Of a DNA stretch of 64,000 nucleotides, positions 35,918 to 44,003 are shown piece after piece. The notes under the pieces were generated by a model. The model had not been told where the DNA came from and searched no databases. It saw nothing but the letters and a program-made list of their open reading frames with translations. The position numbers and the translations under genes are program-made. Position 1 is the stretch's first letter. Each line of letters starts with the position of its first letter. Source of the DNA: Mucilaginibacter xinganensis (GTDB lineage Bacteria; Bacteroidota; Bacteroidia; Sphingobacteriales; Sphingobacteriaceae); assembly GCF_002257585.1 (NCBI RefSeq), contig NZ_CP022743.1, positions 3,100,001-3,164,000 of the forward strand, written 5' to 3'.

Positions 35918-37933
35918 ATGGAACATCAGCACAAAATAAAGAAAGACCCCTGCAAAACTGCTCAACCGATGAAGATGGGAGCGCATAATCATCACGCGAC
36001 GATGATCGAAGATTTTAAAAAACGGTTTTATGTGGTGTTGATCCTTACCGTTCCTATCATGCTGCTCTCAACCATCATCCAGCGTTTCATGGGCGTCAAC
36101 TGGCAGTTTACCGGATCTTCCTATATTTTGTTTGCGATGTCGACTATTGTTTTTATTTATGGTGGCTGGCCGTTCCTGACGGGTTTGGTTAGTGAGGTGA
36201 AGGCAAAAACCCCGGGGATGATGTTCCTGATCGGCTTTGCTATTACTGTTGCTTACAGTTATAGCGCGGCTATCGTATTCGGATTAAAAGGAATGGATTT
36301 TTTTTGGGAGTTGGATACTTTGATCCTGATCATGCTTTTAGGGCACTGGATAGAAATGCGGTCGGTGATGGGAGCCTCCAACGAGTTGGAGCTATTGGTT
36401 CAGTTAATGCCTTCCGATGCGCATAAGGTTATAGATGATAAGGTTCATGATGTAAAAACGGATACCTTAAATGAAAAGGACATTATCCTTGTAAAACCGG
36501 GCGAAAAAGTGGCAGCCGACGGGATCATACTAGAGGGTGAAAGTTACCTGAACGAAAGCATGCTGACCGGGGAATCAAAACCGGTAAAAAAAGTAGCTGG
36601 AGATAAAGTAATTGCAGGATCGATCAATGGCAATGGCTCTTTTAAAGTTACGGTATCACATGGCGCGAAAGACTCGTACCTCTCGCAGGTAATCAAGTTG
36701 GTTGATGACGCACAAAAATCAAAATCACAAACGCAGTTACTTGCAGATACAGCAGCAAAATGGTTAACGATCATTGCCCTGGTGACCGGTATTTCTACAT
36801 TTTTATATTGGTTTTTAACAGGGCACACCTTATCATTTGCGATGGAAAGAATGGTAACAGTAATAGTTATCTGTTGTCCGCATGCCTTGGGATTGGCTGT
36901 GCCCTTAGTGGTAGCTAAATCAACAGCCCTGGCCGCAAAACATGGATTACTGATCAAAAACAGGAACGCATTCGAAGATTCGAGAAAAATCACCACGGTC
37001 GTATTTGATAAGACAGGAACATTAACTGTTGGGAAATTTGAGGTTTCAAAAATAGTGTCACTCAATAAGGACTTAAAGGAAAATGAAATAATTCGTTTGG
37101 CATCTGCGTTGGAGCAAAAATCGGAACATCCAATTGCGACAGGTATCCTGCAAAAAGTAAAAGACTTGTCTATCAAAATTCCGGCAACTGAAAAATTTAA
37201 TGCCATAGCAGGAAAAGGTGTAGAAGCAATTGTAGAAGGTAAAAAGATATTGGTTATCAGCCCGGGTTATTTAAAAGAAAACAAGATCACTATTCCTGAT
37301 GGCTTTACTGCTGATGACACAGAAACGGTTGTATTTGTAGTAGTTGATAAGAATATGGCCGGATATATTACTTTGTCTGATAAAATACGACCAGAATCCG
37401 CAGGGGCTATTAACACTTTAAAACAAGAAAATATTAAATCCATCCTGCTTACAGGCGATAACAGCAAAGTTGCAGCAAGCGTAAGTAAAACCTTGGGGAT
37501 GGATAGTTTTATTGCCGAAGTATTACCCGATCAAAAGTTGAAAGAAATAAAAGCGCTACAGCAAAAAGGCGAATTCGTAGCGATGACGGGAGACGGTGTA
37601 AACGACGCTCCTGCACTGGCACAAGCCGACGTCGGTATAGCTGTGGGTTCAGGAAGCGATATAGCTGCTGCAACTGCGGGAATAGTTTTGGTGAACAGCA
37701 ATCCAAATGATATTGTGAGTTTGATCTTGTTTGGTAAAGCGACGTATCGAAAAATGATTCAGAATCTGGTTTGGGCAACGGGTTATAATGTTATTGCATT
37801 GCCATTGGCTGCAGGGGTTTTGTACAACCAGGGTATTGTATTAAGCCCGGCCATTGGGGCGGCATTAATGACGGTTAGCACAGTGGTTGTGGCTATCAAT
37901 GCCAGCTTGCTTAAAGTCAAATATACAAAGTAA
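35918..37933 (+). CDS. copB: Copper-type P1B ATPase (CopB-like, CPH motif)
   Basis: A 671-residue P-type ATPase. A short His/Met/Cys-containing N-terminus (HNHHATMIEDFKKRF) replaces the usual metal-binding domains. The transmembrane metal site is C320-P321-H322 in CCPHALGLAVPLV. The phosphorylation site is Asp364 in DKTGTLT, MLTGESKPV is the actuator loop, and GDGVNDAPALAQADVG is the hinge. CPH is the CopB-like P1B-3 signature, linked to copper (possibly Cu2+ or silver) export. It is intact and full length although its neighbours on both sides are gene fragments. Upstream 120 bp show no clear promoter or CueR-type operator. Confidence 0.92.
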   Translation: MEHQHKIKKDPCKTAQPMKMGAHNHHATMIEDFKKRFYVVLILTVPIMLLSTIIQRFMGVNWQFTGSSYILFAMSTIVFIYGGWPFLTGLVSEVKAKTPGMMFLIGFAITVAYSYSAAIVFGLKGMDFFWELDTLILIMLLGHWIEMRSVMGASNELELLVQLMPSDAHKVIDDKVHDVKTDTLNEKDIILVKPGEKVAADGIILEGESYLNESMLTGESKPVKKVAGDKVIAGSINGNGSFKVTVSHGAKDSYLSQVIKLVDDAQKSKSQTQLLADTAAKWLTIIALVTGISTFLYWFLTGHTLSFAMERMVTVIVICCPHALGLAVPLVVAKSTALAAKHGLLIKNRNAFEDSRKITTVVFDKTGTLTVGKFEVSKIVSLNKDLKENEIIRLASALEQKSEHPIATGILQKVKDLSIKIPATEKFNAIAGKGVEAIVEGKKILVISPGYLKENKITIPDGFTADDTETVVFVVVDKNMAGYITLSDKIRPESAGAINTLKQENIKSILLTGDNSKVAASVSKTLGMDSFIAEVLPDQKLKEIKALQQKGEFVAMTGDGVNDAPALAQADVGIAVGSGSDIAAATAGIVLVNSNPNDIVSLILFGKATYRKMIQNLVWATGYNVIALPLAAGVLYNQGIVLSPAIGAALMTVSTVVVAINASLLKVKYTK

Positions 37934-37986
37934 AGATCCCGTTTCTTTAGTATTTAAAGTGTGACTAATGTAACTTTTGGTTGGAG

Positions 37987-38518
37987 TTACATTATATCGG
38001 CAATCCTATTTTTTACTTTTTTCAGCATTTCAGTCAAAATCTGTTCGTCTTCATTATCTGGCTGAGCGTATAATAATTGCGAGATCATCGGTTGTAAGCT
38101 ATTCTGGATGTAACGGTCTTTGACGCCAATCCCATATTGGGTAAATGTATTCGGAAAATAATTCATTAAAGCTTCTGCCAGTAAGATGAATCGCTGCTTG
38201 TCCGGCCTCGTCGCAAATCTCCAGTTCGGTGTTATGTTTTATACGATATTGAAAAAGGTCGGCTAAAGCGTGGATACTCAACACCGCGGTTTTCGGATCG
38301 TTGATGCCGTGGCTGAGGGCTTTTAATGCCACCTCGGTCAATTGGTGAAAACCATAATAGAAATTTTGTTTCACATCCCGTCCTGAATAAAAATCAAGCA
38401 GTAAAAGCAAGTTGTCTTTTTGCGTTTTGCTAAGCGCTGTCAAAAAAAGTCGATAACCGACTAAAAGGGAGTATAAAGAATATGAATTACGTAACAAGTA
38501 AAATGGCGATTGGGCCAT
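37987..38518 (-). pseudogene. DUF2254 membrane protein, C-terminal fragment with a frameshift
   Basis: Reading from 38518 the fragment encodes DVKQNFYYGFHQLTEVALKA, then LSHGINDPKTAVLSIHALAD, which is the conserved C-terminal block of DUF2254 proteins. After TELEI (near 38214) the natural continuation (ATRPDKQRFILLAEALMNYF, then TQYGIGVKDRYIQNSLQPMI, ending RIADIM) lies in another frame. One extra T explains this. The continuation ends at TAA 37987-37989. The N-terminal transmembrane half is absent. The existing open frame to 38099 therefore reads an artefactual tail. DUF2254 proteins are predicted inner-membrane proteins of unknown function. Confidence 0.75.
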
Positions 38519-38639
38519 GTTTGGGTCTTATTTAGGTGGATTTTATAACTATGCAGAAGCCAAAGTTGTTTTTAGCAAATTATACTATGGGAATGATAAC
38601 GGCAGGATTTATTTCGCCGCTAAAAATTCTGTAATCTAA
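38517..38639 (+). other. Short open frame, possible gene tail
   Basis: ATG 38517 opens a 40-codon frame (MFGSYLGGFYNYAEAK, then VVFSKLYYGN) ending at TAA 38637-38639. It has a protein-like composition but no family I recognise. It overlaps the 5' edge of the DUF2254 fragment by two bases, so it may be another remnant of the same decayed island. Confidence 0.25.
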
Positions 38640-38780
38640 TACATTCAATAATCAATCAATGCGAAGTAAAACTTAAATAAGCGATGACTTTAGGATGCTT
38701 CGCCCTATGAAAATTCAATATTCTACCAGCGCTTCTCATTAAGATAACTTGATGTTTGGCTGGTCATAAGTGACCGCCTT
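38640..38780. other. Intergenic stretch downstream of rlmB, nothing seen
   Basis: All frames are interrupted. No hairpin with a T tract and no gene remnant was recognised here. Confidence 0.5.
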
Positions 38781-39548
38781 TCAGCCAACAGCTAACCGCT
38801 GCCTGATCGCTTCATACAGTATCACCCCTGTTGCCACTGAAACATTTAACGACTCAATTTCACCATACATTGGGATTTTGGCAAGGTGATTTGCAATGCG
38901 GATGATATCGTTGCGTACACCGTCTTCCTCTGACCCCATCACTATCGCTGTTGGCATGGTATAATCCGGCTTATAAATATATTCCTGTGTTTTCTCGGTA
39001 CAACAGATCAGCTGTAAGCCCGACTCCTGCAAAAACTTCACTGTCTGCATAAAGTTATCATGCCTGCAAACCGGAATCTTGTACAAGGCCCCTGCTGATG
39101 TTTTTATAGAATCAGGATTAATTTGGGCTGAACCTTTTGCAGGAACAACTATAGCATGTACCCCACTGCATTCGGCAGTACGCGCAATGGCACCCATATT
39201 ACGCACATCAGTTATTGAATCAAGTACCAATATTAGGGGGACTTCCCCGTTCTCATATATGGTGGGAATTATATCTTCTATCTTTTGGTAAATAATTGGC
39301 GATATAAAAGCGATTACTCCCTGGTGATTTTTCATAGTGATCCGGTTAAGCTTTTCAACCGGAACCTGTTGAGCGGTAATATTGTATTCGTGCAGTAAAG
39401 CCCGCAACTCATTCAGCAATTCGCCACCTATCCCTCTTTGAATATATAAAGATTCAATCTCTTTTCCTGAGCGGATGGCTTCAATTACTGCGCGGGTCCC
39501 AAAAACTAACTGGTTGCTTTCCCGTGGCTCCCTATTGTTATATGACAT
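38781..39548 (-). CDS. rlmB: 23S rRNA 2'-O-methyltransferase, SpoU/TrmH family (RlmB-like)
   Basis: A 255-residue SPOUT methyltransferase. The N-terminal substrate-binding domain begins at LVFGTRAVIEAI. The three SpoU motifs are LDSITDVRNMGAIARTAEC, IVMGSEEDGVRND, and MYGEIESLNVSVATGVILYE, which form the knotted SAM site. Members methylate a guanosine ribose in the 23S peptidyl-transferase region (G2251 in E. coli) or other RNAs, so the exact target remains family-level. It is transcribed away from dnaB, with a 290-bp gap that contains a hairpin. Confidence 0.88.
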   Translation of the reverse strand: MSYNNREPRESNQLVFGTRAVIEAIRSGKEIESLYIQRGIGGELLNELRALLHEYNITAQQVPVEKLNRITMKNHQGVIAFISPIIYQKIEDIIPTIYENGEVPLILVLDSITDVRNMGAIARTAECSGVHAIVVPAKGSAQINPDSIKTSAGALYKIPVCRHDNFMQTVKFLQESGLQLICCTEKTQEYIYKPDYTMPTAIVMGSEEDGVRNDIIRIANHLAKIPMYGEIESLNVSVATGVILYEAIRQRLAVG

Positions 39549-39738
39549 TGTCTGTTTTAATTAAGGCTGTAAAAATAGCCATATTAATTGATTTTAGAGT
39601 TTATTGAACCAATGCACCATTTTGGTTTTTTATAATAGTTAACATTTTCAAACATTATCAACATACACTCAAATTATTGACAATCAGACCATATTTAAAG
39701 TTGCTAACATTTTACAAACATCAGATGTTAACCGTAGT

Positions 39739-39764
39739 GGTTAAAAACAGCCTGTTTTTAAACC
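39739..39764 (+). promoter_or_regulatory. Terminator-like hairpin upstream of dnaB
   Basis: GGTTAAAAACAG and CTGTTTTTAAACC pair with a minimal loop and one bulged A, followed by a run of T beginning near 39766. The structure is on the plus strand about 75 bp before the dnaB ATG with no plus-strand gene upstream. It could be an attenuator or the end of a small transcript. The rest of 39549-39840 is AT-rich and contains no recognised gene. Confidence 0.45.
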
Positions 39765-39827
39765 ATTTTTTTTTATAAAAAACCACGAATGTTGATTAAT
39801 CCAATACCGGGCAGAATAATTTTTGTA

Positions 39828-39835
39828 TATTTTTG
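39828..39835 (+). promoter_or_regulatory. -7 element in front of dnaB
   Basis: TATTTTTG fits TAnnTTTG and ends 5 bp before the dnaB ATG. No -33 TTTG is seen at normal spacing. Confidence 0.35.
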
Positions 39836-39840
39836 TTCCG

Positions 39841-41406
39841 ATGATTTTGGAGAACGATAACCAGTATAGTAAACCCAATACCGACCGCAGAAGCAGAGTG
39901 ACAACGCCAACTCCCTATAGCGGGCTTGGTAAGCTGCCGCCACAGGCAATTGACCTTGAAGAGGCGGTACTGGGCGCGCTGATGTTAGAGAAAGATGCGC
40001 TGTCTTCGGTGATCGATATTTTAAAAGCTGATGTTTTTTATAAAGACAGTCACCAAAAAATATTTGCGGCTATCCGCATGCTATTCGAAAAATCATCCCC
40101 TGTAGATATTCTTACGGTTACAGCCCAGTTACGCCAGCAGGGAGAGCTTGAAATGATAGGCGGCGCTTATTATATCACAGAGCTTACCAACCGGGTTGCG
40201 TCGGCTGCTAATATTGAATATCATGCCCGGATCATTATACAAAAATTCATCCAGCGCGAATTAATACGAATCTCCACAGAAGTTATCCAGAGTGCCTACG
40301 AAGATACTTCGGACGTACTTGATTTGTTGGATAAAGCCGAGAAAAACCTTTTCGAGATCGCGCAGAATAACCTTCGGCGCGACTCGCGCAAGATGGACGA
40401 CCTGATGCACGAGGCGTTAAAGGAAATTGAAGCCCTTAAGGATAAAAAAGACGGACTTACCGGTGTAGCATCCGGGTTTACAGACCTTGACCGTATGACC
40501 TCCGGCTGGCAAAAATCTGATTTGGTTATTATTGCAGCCCGCCCCGCCATGGGTAAAACAGCGTTTGTATTAACTTGCGCCCGCAATGCGGCGGTTGATT
40601 TTAACAAACCGGTGGTTGTGTTCTCGCTCGAGATGTCGTCTGTTCAGTTAGTTAACCGTTTAATATCCGGTGAGACCGAGATTGAGCAGGAAAAGATCCG
40701 TAAAGGGAATATGGAGGAATGGGAATGGCAGCAGATCCACTCCAAAATTGGCAGACTGGAAGCAGCACCCCTGATAATTGATGACACCCCGGCTCTTAAT
40801 ATTTTTGAATTCAGGGCTAAATGCCGCCGTTTAAAGTCACAGCACGACATACAGCTAATCATCGTCGATTATTTACAATTGATGCACGGCAAAGCCGCTG
40901 ACGCAAAAGGCGGCGGTAACCGCGAGCAGGAAATCGGTAGTATCTCAAGGGCGTTAAAATCGGTAGCAAAAGAATTAAATGTGCCCGTTATAGCGCTATC
41001 ACAGTTAAGCCGTGCCGTTGAAAGCCGCCCCGGAGGTTCCAAAAGGCCGATGCTTTCGGATTTGCGTGAATCGGGTTCAATTGAGCAGGATGCGGATATG
41101 GTATTATTCCTTTATCGTCCTGAATACTACGGACTGGAAGTTGATGAAGATAACATGCCTACTGCGGGTGTGGGCGAGGTAATTATAGCCAAGCACCGTA
41201 ACGGTGAAACGGGCCGTGTAAGGCTTAAATTCGTTGGTAAGTTTGTTAAGTTTACCGATTTAGACCAGGGAATGGATGGCTCATTCTCACCTACAAATGC
41301 ATTCTCCGGCTTAACCCCTTCAAACGAATTTGAAAAACCAAGCAATTTTATCATCAGGCCATCTAAAATGGATCAGATGGATGATGATGATTCAGCTCCT
41401 TTTTAG
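39841..41406 (+). CDS. dnaB: Replicative DNA helicase
   Basis: A 521-residue hexameric helicase. The N-terminal DnaB domain covers about 25-135 (PPQAIDLEEAVLGALMLEKD). The RecA-like C-terminal domain has Walker A ARPAMGKTAF with Lys239, Walker B LIIVDYLQLM, and the SDLRESGSIEQDADMV arginine-finger region. It unwinds DNA at the fork and loads primase. An in-frame TTG at 39823 exists, but the ATG at 39841 gives MILENDNQYSK, and the -7-like element lies between them. There is no intein. The Bacteroidota-style acidic tail MDQMDDDDSAPF ends the protein. Confidence 0.96.
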   Translation: MILENDNQYSKPNTDRRSRVTTPTPYSGLGKLPPQAIDLEEAVLGALMLEKDALSSVIDILKADVFYKDSHQKIFAAIRMLFEKSSPVDILTVTAQLRQQGELEMIGGAYYITELTNRVASAANIEYHARIIIQKFIQRELIRISTEVIQSAYEDTSDVLDLLDKAEKNLFEIAQNNLRRDSRKMDDLMHEALKEIEALKDKKDGLTGVASGFTDLDRMTSGWQKSDLVIIAARPAMGKTAFVLTCARNAAVDFNKPVVVFSLEMSSVQLVNRLISGETEIEQEKIRKGNMEEWEWQQIHSKIGRLEAAPLIIDDTPALNIFEFRAKCRRLKSQHDIQLIIVDYLQLMHGKAADAKGGGNREQEIGSISRALKSVAKELNVPVIALSQLSRAVESRPGGSKRPMLSDLRESGSIEQDADMVLFLYRPEYYGLEVDEDNMPTAGVGEVIIAKHRNGETGRVRLKFVGKFVKFTDLDQGMDGSFSPTNAFSGLTPSNEFEKPSNFIIRPSKMDQMDDDDSAPF

Positions 41407-41435
41407 TCGGGTTTTCTCAAGATCAGAAGGCGGCA

Positions 41436-42638
41436 CTAACTAAATAAAAGCCCCAATCCTATCCCTAAAAGGATGATAAAAGGTGCTTTTATTTTTGTAT
41501 AATTTAGCAGTAAAAAGGAAACTGCCATAATTAAATAAGCTTTCCAGTCTAACCCGAAAGGCCTGACCAGCAAGATCAGCGCGGTAGCCATAAAGCCTAC
41601 AGCCACTGCATTAATTCCGCTCAGGGAATTTTTTATCCGCGTTATTTTTTTCAGATCATTCCAAAATGGCACAATGAACAGTATAAGTATAAGTCCGGGT
41701 GCATTTATCCCGATAACGGCTACCAGGCTTCCGAACACCTGCCCTACAATACCTCCGCCTTTGTTTCCCATAGCGATGCCGCCTAAAAAAGATGTAAAGG
41801 AAAACGTGGGGCCCGGTAACGCTTGCTGCAACGCGTAGCCGGAGAGGAATTCGGAGTTTGTTAAATAGTGTTTTACCTCAACAAACTCCGTGTACATGAG
41901 TGGTACCAGCACCTGTCCACCGCCAAATATCAGGATGCCGTTACGGTAAAAATTCTCAAACAAACGAATAGGAAGGCTGAAAACTGAAGTTTGGTTTACC
42001 ACCGCTCCAAGCGCTGCAAAAAATAGCAGGATGCCGATGAAATAAGTTACCTTATTGGGATTGACGTTTGAAAACAATTTAACGCGCAATTCATTTTCCT
42101 GCGGCTGCGTTTCTAACGCCGATGAAATAATCCCTCCTAATAAAATAAGCAGCGGAAACGCGTAGGCATTTTGAAGTATCAGCGTGGCGATGAGCGAACC
42201 GATGGCAAGCATAGTACTTACCCGGCTTTTTAAGAATTTATTGGCGAACGTATATGTAGCGTAGGCTACAATGCCAACAGCAATAGGTTGCACAAAGCGC
42301 AGTATAGCTGTAAATTTAGCCTTATCGGCAAACATTTTGTAGCTAATAGCGGCCATGCACATTATAGTTGCCGAAGGCAGGATCCAGATCAGGAAAGTAA
42401 TGATGGCCAATTGAAGGCCTCCTACTTTCCATGCTATGCCAACCAGCGTTTGTGTTGATGACGGACCCGGCAATACCTGCGCTAATGCATTAAGCTCCAT
42501 TAACTCCTCTTCCGTTATGTACCTGCGTTTCTCAACAAATTCGCGCAGCAAAACAGCAATATGTGCCTGCGGGCCGCCAAAAGCCGTAAAAGTGTATAAG
42601 GTTACATCGCGTAGAAAAATAAGATGCCTTTTAGTCAT
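41436..42638 (-). CDS. chrA: Chromate transporter, two-domain ChrA family
   Basis: A 400-residue membrane protein with two homologous CHR halves. The first has TAFGGPQAHIAVL near 20 and the second ILIFGGGQVLVPLMYTEFVE near 235-255. PGPSSTQTLVG and PGPTFSFTSFLGG are the matching second motifs, and about ten hydrophobic segments are visible. In Pseudomonas and Cupriavidus, ChrA expels chromate, while others of this superfamily may carry other oxyanions. No chrB regulator is adjacent. It converges with dnaB, with a 29-bp gap. Confidence 0.87.
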   Translation of the reverse strand: MTKRHLIFLRDVTLYTFTAFGGPQAHIAVLLREFVEKRRYITEEELMELNALAQVLPGPSSTQTLVGIAWKVGGLQLAIITFLIWILPSATIMCMAAISYKMFADKAKFTAILRFVQPIAVGIVAYATYTFANKFLKSRVSTMLAIGSLIATLILQNAYAFPLLILLGGIISSALETQPQENELRVKLFSNVNPNKVTYFIGILLFFAALGAVVNQTSVFSLPIRLFENFYRNGILIFGGGQVLVPLMYTEFVEVKHYLTNSEFLSGYALQQALPGPTFSFTSFLGGIAMGNKGGGIVGQVFGSLVAVIGINAPGLILILFIVPFWNDLKKITRIKNSLSGINAVAVGFMATALILLVRPFGLDWKAYLIMAVSFLLLNYTKIKAPFIILLGIGLGLLFS

Positions 42639-42642
42639 TTTT

Positions 42643-42780
42643 TAGTTCATAGTGGCGGTTCATAGTTTATAGCCGAAAAGAGGTGTGATTTGAATATTCA
42701 TTAATCAATAATGAAACCGTCAAATTGAAATATTTGCGATGTCATAACTGTATGTGAAGCTACAATCAACTATAAACCAC
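42643..42780. repeat. Word-like inverted repeat between chrA and the TPR gene (GTTTATAG type)
   Basis: TAGTTCATAGTGGCGGTTCA and CATAGTTTATAG just upstream of chrA are mirrored by AACTATAAACCACTA at the end of the TPR gene. The intergenic space is otherwise featureless. Confidence 0.4.
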
Positions 42781-43121
42781 TAATAATCGTCGTCGTCATC
42801 GCCAAAACCTGTCAACTCATTATAAACAGCCTGCAGTTCAGAAAATGCATGATTGTCGTGCTTTTCCCGGGTCACTATCATTCCTGTTTCATAAGTAGCT
42901 ATTGCATCCGGTTTGCGGCCCAGCGCTTCATAAAGCTTACCGAGATGATAGTACGTACCTGTATAACTGCGGTGGTTGTTTACCAGGTCTTCATAATATG
43001 CCAGTGCCTTACCCGTATCATTCATCCGCAAATATTCGGTTGCCAGTGCGTATTTCAGGAACGGATCTTCCGGTTCATTTTTTATAAATTCCAATAGCTT
43101 CTCTAATCTGCTTATCTGCAT
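42780..43121 (-). CDS. Small tetratricopeptide-repeat protein
   Basis: A 113-residue protein made of about three TPR helix pairs: PFLKYALATEYLRMNDTGKA, LAYYEDLVNNHRSYTGTYYH and LGKLYEALGRKPDAIATYE fit the consensus. There is no signal peptide or membrane segment, so it is likely a cytoplasmic scaffold of unknown partner. It ends with an acidic tail (GFGDDDDDY). The gene is divergent from etfB with about 100 bp between starts. Confidence 0.75.
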   Translation of the reverse strand: MQISRLEKLLEFIKNEPEDPFLKYALATEYLRMNDTGKALAYYEDLVNNHRSYTGTYYHLGKLYEALGRKPDAIATYETGMIVTREKHDNHAFSELQAVYNELTGFGDDDDDY

Positions 43122-43143
43122 TTTAAACTCTCTCTTTTTTAAC

Positions 43144-43151
43144 TAAATTTG
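43144..43151 (+). promoter_or_regulatory. -7 element for the etfBA operon
   Basis: TAAATTTG matches TAnnTTTG, and the etfB start follows 71 bp later. No TTTG at the expected -33 position, only a T-rich tract. Confidence 0.4.
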
Positions 43152-43222
43152 CATAAACCTATTTATGACTGAAAAACGCATTTCGTTCATTTACTTATAG
43201 GTATTCATCTTTAAAAAACAGC

Positions 43223-43963
43223 ATGATGAAAATCCTGGTTTGCATAAGCAATGTCCCTGATACGACGACAAAAATAACTTTTACTGATAATAACACCCAA
43301 TTTAATAACAATGGTGTTCAATTTATATTAAATCCTTACGATGAGATTGCTTTAGCGCGTGCAATTGAACTTACAGACGGCGATAATGGCTCAGTAACAG
43401 TAATAAATGTAGGCGAGGCAGCAACAGAGCCAACCATCCGCAAAGCACTGGCTATTGGCGCTACGGAGGCTGTACGCATCAATGCAAAACCGCATGACGC
43501 GTGGTACGTGGCATACCAGGTAGCGCAGTACGTAAAAGCAAATCCTTTCGACCTGATCTTAACCGGCCGTGAATCTATTGACTATAACGGTTCAAAAGTA
43601 TCCGGTATGTTGGGCGAGCTTTTAGACCTGCCATCGGTTTCTATCATTAAAAAATTAGATATTGATGGGGACAAGGTAACTGTTGAACGCGAAATTGAAG
43701 GCGGCAAAGAAATATTGACTATTCCACTACCCATTGTTGCGGGTACAGCAGAAGGTGTTGCTGAACCTAAAATACCAAATATGCGCGGCATTATGTCGGC
43801 ACGCACAAAGCCGCTGAATGTTATTGAGCCGGTTGAAGTAAAAACATTTTCAGAAATCATCAGTTACGAAACACCTGCCCCACGCGGCCAGGTTAAACTA
43901 ATTTCTGCCGATGAGACCGCCAAACTGGTGGATCTGCTGCATGATGAAGCACGGGTTATTTAA
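43223..43963 (+). CDS. etfB: Electron transfer flavoprotein, beta subunit
   Basis: A 246-residue ETF beta subunit. It has an adenine-nucleotide alpha-hydrolase-like fold with KILVCISNVPDTTTKI at the start, FILNPYDEIALARAIEL, and the signature region LTGRESIDYNGSKVSGMLGEL. It carries AMP and part of the FAD site, and with EtfA passes electrons from acyl-CoA and other dehydrogenases to the quinone pool. Two ATGs are in tandem at 43223 and 43226. It is followed after 40 bp by etfA. Confidence 0.95.
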   Translation: MMKILVCISNVPDTTTKITFTDNNTQFNNNGVQFILNPYDEIALARAIELTDGDNGSVTVINVGEAATEPTIRKALAIGATEAVRINAKPHDAWYVAYQVAQYVKANPFDLILTGRESIDYNGSKVSGMLGELLDLPSVSIIKKLDIDGDKVTVEREIEGGKEILTIPLPIVAGTAEGVAEPKIPNMRGIMSARTKPLNVIEPVEVKTFSEIISYETPAPRGQVKLISADETAKLVDLLHDEARVI

Positions 43964-44003
43964 GTAAAAGCCTTAATCTTATAAATGATCTTATTCTAAC
44001 AAT

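Noticed and set aside
35743..35988. 81-codon plus-strand open frame upstream of the copper ATPase
   Set aside because: It overlaps the phosphoketolase tail and the ATPase start in another frame; the phosphoketolase frame has real homology, this one does not.
36544..37206. 220-codon open frame on the minus strand within the copper ATPase gene
   Set aside because: Antisense to a clear P-type ATPase; composition is that of a mirrored frame, with no family pattern.
39601..39700. TTATCAACA-like sequence near dnaB as a possible DnaA box or origin
   Set aside because: A single one-mismatch match without a cluster; dnaB location alone does not mark an origin.
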